Assembly: GCA_019671135.1 (NCBI GenBank)
Contig: JAHRHY010000007.1
Location: forward strand, 1,364,001-1,428,000
Source: Linnemannia hyalina
Lineage: Eukaryota > Mortierellomycota > Mortierellomycetes > Mortierellales > Mortierellaceae
Direction of reading: 5' to 3'
DNA: 64,000 bases
The notes under the pieces were generated by a model, which searched no databases, was not told where the DNA came from, and saw only the letters and a program-made list of their open reading frames with translations. A program made the position numbers and the translations under genes. Positions 61,260 to 64,000 of this stretch are shown one piece after another (the stretch's first letter is position 1; every line of letters begins with the position of its first letter).

Positions 61260-61967
61260 ATGCGCTCGAACATGAAGATCATCCTTGCAGCTGTGCTGTT
61301 CGCCTTGATCGCCAACTTGGCCATGGCTGCAAAGCACACCACCACTACCACCACTACCCTTCACAAGAAGGCCACCACCACCACAAAGAAGGTCACCACC
61401 ACCACAAAGAAGGCCACTACCACCACAAAGAAGGCCACCACTACCACTACCACCAAAAAGCCCACTACCACCGTTACCAAGGCAACCACTACAACCACAG
61501 CAAAGCCCACAGCTACTCCCACAATGGGCCAAACCGCCGTGATCCTCTCCGCAACGGACTACTGCATCTTCCTCCCTCCCAAGTACGGCGGCGACATTGC
61601 CGCTAACGAAGACCGCGCCGTCGCCTTCTGCACAAAGCCCAACCTCCCCGGCGCGCCCAACGCCCAAGTCCTCCCCGCTGGGTTCATCAAGTCGTCCCAC
61701 TACGTCGTCAACACCCAGAAGGGTTACGTCCAGATCACGGGTCGCATCGATCGGTCCAAGTACGGTCTCTCGTCCAAGGATGGCGGCGGACAGTATGATT
61801 TGAGAGCTCCAGTCGGGTCCAAGATGAATGGATATAATTCGTTTGTCCAGTTGACTGAGCCTGATGCGCAGATCTTCTGTATCCGTGCTTGCACAACAAA
61901 GGCTGATTGCCCGGTTAACAAGTCGACCTATGGATGCGAAAAGGTCCTTGGCGGTGATTACTCTTAA
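61260..61967 (+). CDS. Secreted protein SSP-4 with Thr/Lys-rich stalk
   Basis: Intronless, 235 residues. Signal peptide (MRSNMKIILAAVLFALIANL then AMA) is followed by about 60 residues of repeated TTTTKKA/V units (61333-61520), a likely O-glycosylated stalk, and then the same domain as SSP-1 from GQTAVILS to GGDYS. By eye the two domains differ at about 16 of 146 residues, and the first about 120 nt of the domain differ at only about three sites. So the core was copied recently or homogenised, while signal peptide and stalk are unrelated to SSP-1. Six cysteines are conserved. The stalk could hold the domain in the cell wall; that is inference. Confidence 0.9.
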   Translation: MRSNMKIILAAVLFALIANLAMAAKHTTTTTTTLHKKATTTTKKVTTTTKKATTTTKKATTTTTTKKPTTTVTKATTTTTAKPTATPTMGQTAVILSATDYCIFLPPKYGGDIAANEDRAVAFCTKPNLPGAPNAQVLPAGFIKSSHYVVNTQKGYVQITGRIDRSKYGLSSKDGGGQYDLRAPVGSKMNGYNSFVQLTEPDAQIFCIRACTTKADCPVNKSTYGCEKVLGGDYS

Positions 61968-62808
61968 AGCAGCCGTAATTGACCTTTGTCTCTAGTCGAC
62001 TTTTTGCATTATGCAGAGGAAAAATAAACAATAAACACAAAAAACAACATAAAAACATACTTTCGCACAATACGCATAGTGTCCTTTTGAAAAGAGGGAA
62101 AGGAGCAGAGGACGATCTATTCCTTTACAGAAATGTGAAATCAAAGAGAAGTCGAAAGGGGAGAGCAAGTTGAGCGGGGGAAAGTGTAGTCAAGAACGAA
62201 GAAAAAAAAAGTGACGAAAAAGAGATGATGGATATTCCACCGCGTTCCTAGGTTGATCAAACAACCGTATCAGTCTCAGACATGATCGTGCCGGTTTGAT
62301 ATATAATCTACTCACTATCGGTGGTCGGTTCAGGGAAACTGCCATGAAAATAAACGTGTCTTTGTCTCTCACACTCGTTCCCATGACACATTTCATATAC
62401 TTCTTGTGTTATGTCATTTTTTCGTGTCTTTGTTTTATTCGATGGTGTTCAAAACAAAACTACAAAACACAAAAAAAAAAGAGTTATGGTGGGGCTTGTT
62501 GGTTATGTTTCTGTGAAAAAAAATGAAAAAAGGGAATTGGTATCCTTGGTCAACGAGCCCTCGGAAGAGTAGAGAGAGAGGAAAAGGTACTGAAGATACT
62601 GAAAGATAAAAAAAGAAGAGTATCAATAAAAGAGAAAAACAAAGAAAAAAAACACTGCTAATGAGCATTCAGGAAAGATGGCGGCTATTCCCTTGTTGAA
62701 TGCTTTCACACTGTGGCCACCACAATTCCATGTCCAGTCCTCCTGATCGTGTTCTTTCCCCAGTCCAGATCTCCGTACGAAAAAAAGGTTGAGGCAACGA
62801 CTCCTCGT
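61968..62808. other. Convergent 3' region SSP-4 / SPE2
   Basis: 840 bp without a recognisable gene or RNA. Short A and T runs only. Confidence 0.5.
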
Positions 62809-64000
62809 TTAGGCCTTGGCCACAAAGTGACCAAAGACCAAGTCGCAGCCATCAAATTCGTACAGGATACGATCAGTGCGAGAGAAACCGGTGATACGGC
62901 CCATAGCCTTGACCATGCGGCGCTGGCGGCGCTCCATTTGGCGCTCCGATTCCATCTGACCATCCTCAGTCATATGGGACGAAAACAAGGTGACGCTCAT
63001 GGTGCCAGGCTGGAAGATCTCGACCACCCGCGAGATCAAGTCTGTCAAGGTCTCAGGTCCAGTGTAGGTTGCCTCGCTGACAACATCCTGCTTGGTCTTG
63101 CCCTCCTCAGTGGCGTCTCCTTCCTCGCTAGCAGACGACGATCCAGCCGGGTTGTTGTCAGATGCAGAGCGGCTCTTGCTGCTCTTCTTCTGGCGCAAGC
63201 CCACAGGAATGTTCGTCTCGAATGACGCGTACGAGCAGACGGGCTCGGGGGTCACGTGGATCGTATAGTAGTTGCCGTCCTGGAGCGCGTTAGCCGAGTA
63301 ACCGCAGGGTGTAAACAGGAACGAGTCCAACTGAGCCTGGGGGAACAATCCTGCCAAACCAGTCTCCTGATCAACACGGACACCACCGACAGTGCCGGGG
63401 ACATCATCCTCGCGCTGGTAGAACCGCTTCATGGCCTCGGGGTTCAAGTTAGTCATCAGAATCTCAACGGTCTGATCGTGCGAAGGGTAAAGGTAGCTGG
63501 CACTGCTGGAGGAAGACGCGATCGAGATCGAAGACGAAGATGACGAGAGAGACGAAGCCGACGAAAGGCTGGGCGATGAAGCAATGGGCGAGGCTGCGCC
63601 AGAATCACCTCTGATCTCGCGAGTAACAATGCTCAAGGGCTGAGTACCAGTCTCCCCATGTCCGCCGACAACGACCACATCGCTGCTGTTTTCCTCGTTG
63701 CCGTTGGCGACAGTGTCCGAGCTGAAGCTGTTGCGGCGAGAGGTGATGTGCGAGAGGCAATCGTCCTGAGGAGCGGTCAGGTAGAGGCACCAGTGATCGC
63801 CGTTGACCTTACCGACTGTGTAAGCAGATCCGTGTTCTAACCGATGCGAATGAAAAGGGAATTTTAGGCCGGTTAGCAAACAATTCATAAGGTATACAAA
63901 CAATTGCACCAATTGATCAATTAGTCCAGTTTTCACGCGATTTACCAAAGTGACGATCCAAGAAGGCGACCTCGTCCTTCCAGTCGCGATGCACATGGAG
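62809..64000 (-). CDS. SPE2: S-adenosylmethionine decarboxylase proenzyme (5' end outside window)
   Basis: Makes decarboxylated SAM, the aminopropyl donor for spermidine. Visible exons 64000-63946 and 63836-62809 join as RHF|EHGSAYTVGKVNGDHWCLYL. The self-processing Ser segment that yields the pyruvoyl group lies upstream, beyond the right edge. Family blocks: VEILMTNLNPEAMKRFY, PCGYSANALQDGNYYTIHVT and PEPVCSYASFETN. Two low-complexity insertions are unusual: about 85 residues, mostly Ser, between the CLYLTAPQ strand and TVEILM, and a Lys/Ser/acidic stretch after SFETN. Both fall at likely surface loops, but the first doubles the spacing seen in animal enzymes. Function is probably retained because the flanking blocks are intact. 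Confidence 0.93.
   Translation of the reverse strand, partial: SMCIATGRTRSPSWIVTLVNRVKTGLIDQLVQLFVYLMNCLLTGLKFPFHSHRLEHGSAYTVGKVNGDHWCLYLTAPQDDCLSHITSRRNSFSSDTVANGNEENSSDVVVVGGHGETGTQPLSIVTREIRGDSGAASPIASSPSLSSASSLSSSSSSISIASSSSSASYLYPSHDQTVEILMTNLNPEAMKRFYQREDDVPGTVGGVRVDQETGLAGLFPQAQLDSFLFTPCGYSANALQDGNYYTIHVTPEPVCSYASFETNIPVGLRQKKSSKSRSASDNNPAGSSSASEEGDATEEGKTKQDVVSEATYTGPETLTDLISRVVEIFQPGTMSVTLFSSHMTEDGQMESERQMERRQRRMVKAMGRITGFSRTDRILYEFDGCDLVFGHFVAKA

Overview
The window is eukaryotic nuclear DNA from a filamentous fungus. Genes are packed on both strands, most are split by short introns (about 50-450 bp, strong GTAAG-type donors, CAG/TAG acceptors), CT-rich leaders precede start codons, and the proteins are typically fungal (Slt2-type MAP kinase, Hut1-type transporter, Whi5/Nrm1 motif, Rmd1 family). 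The families, the moderate GC content and the pattern of secreted proteins suggest an early-diverging lineage such as Mortierellomycota/Mucoromycota; that placement is inference. I rebuilt gene models by joining exons by eye. In every complete model the summed coding length is a multiple of three.

Layout. 1-14.5 kb: a truncated GH35 beta-galactosidase (-), a Whi5/Nrm1-like G1/S repressor (+), methylthioribose-1-phosphate isomerase (+), choline kinase (-), the circularly permuted GTPase MTG1 (-) with an apparent AT-AC intron, and a 2OG-Fe(II) oxygenase (+). 14.8-29.1 kb: an MBOAT lysophospholipid acyltransferase (+), the cell-wall-integrity MAP kinase SLT2 (-), a nucleoredoxin-like protein (-), a NADAR/YbiA protein (-), a HUT1-type nucleotide-sugar transporter (+) and a MiT/TFE-like bHLH factor (-). 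29.1-34.3 kb has no convincing gene. 34.3-40.2 kb: a small secreted protein (SSP-1) and two tandem acid-sphingomyelinase-like enzymes. 40.2-44.4 kb is again gene-poor. 44.4-54.6 kb: DNA ligase I (-), an Rmd1/DUF155 membrane protein (+) and a coiled-coil nuclear protein, possibly CENP-U/Ame1-like (+). 54.8-62 kb: three more members of the secreted family (SSP-2, -3, -4) and a large CAAA microsatellite. The right edge holds a 5'-truncated S-adenosylmethionine decarboxylase (-).

Functional threads: polyamine and methionine-salvage metabolism (SPE2, MRI1), phospholipid metabolism (choline kinase, MBOAT, sphingomyelinases), cell-cycle and DNA maintenance (Whi5-like, LIG1, possible kinetochore protein) and secretion (four SSPs, two sphingomyelinases, GH35). 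The most notable observations are the candidate AT-AC intron in MTG1 and the four-member six-cysteine secreted family. In that family a recently copied core was joined to a Thr/Lys-rich stalk, and every member has a TATA box 85-140 bp upstream of its ATG.
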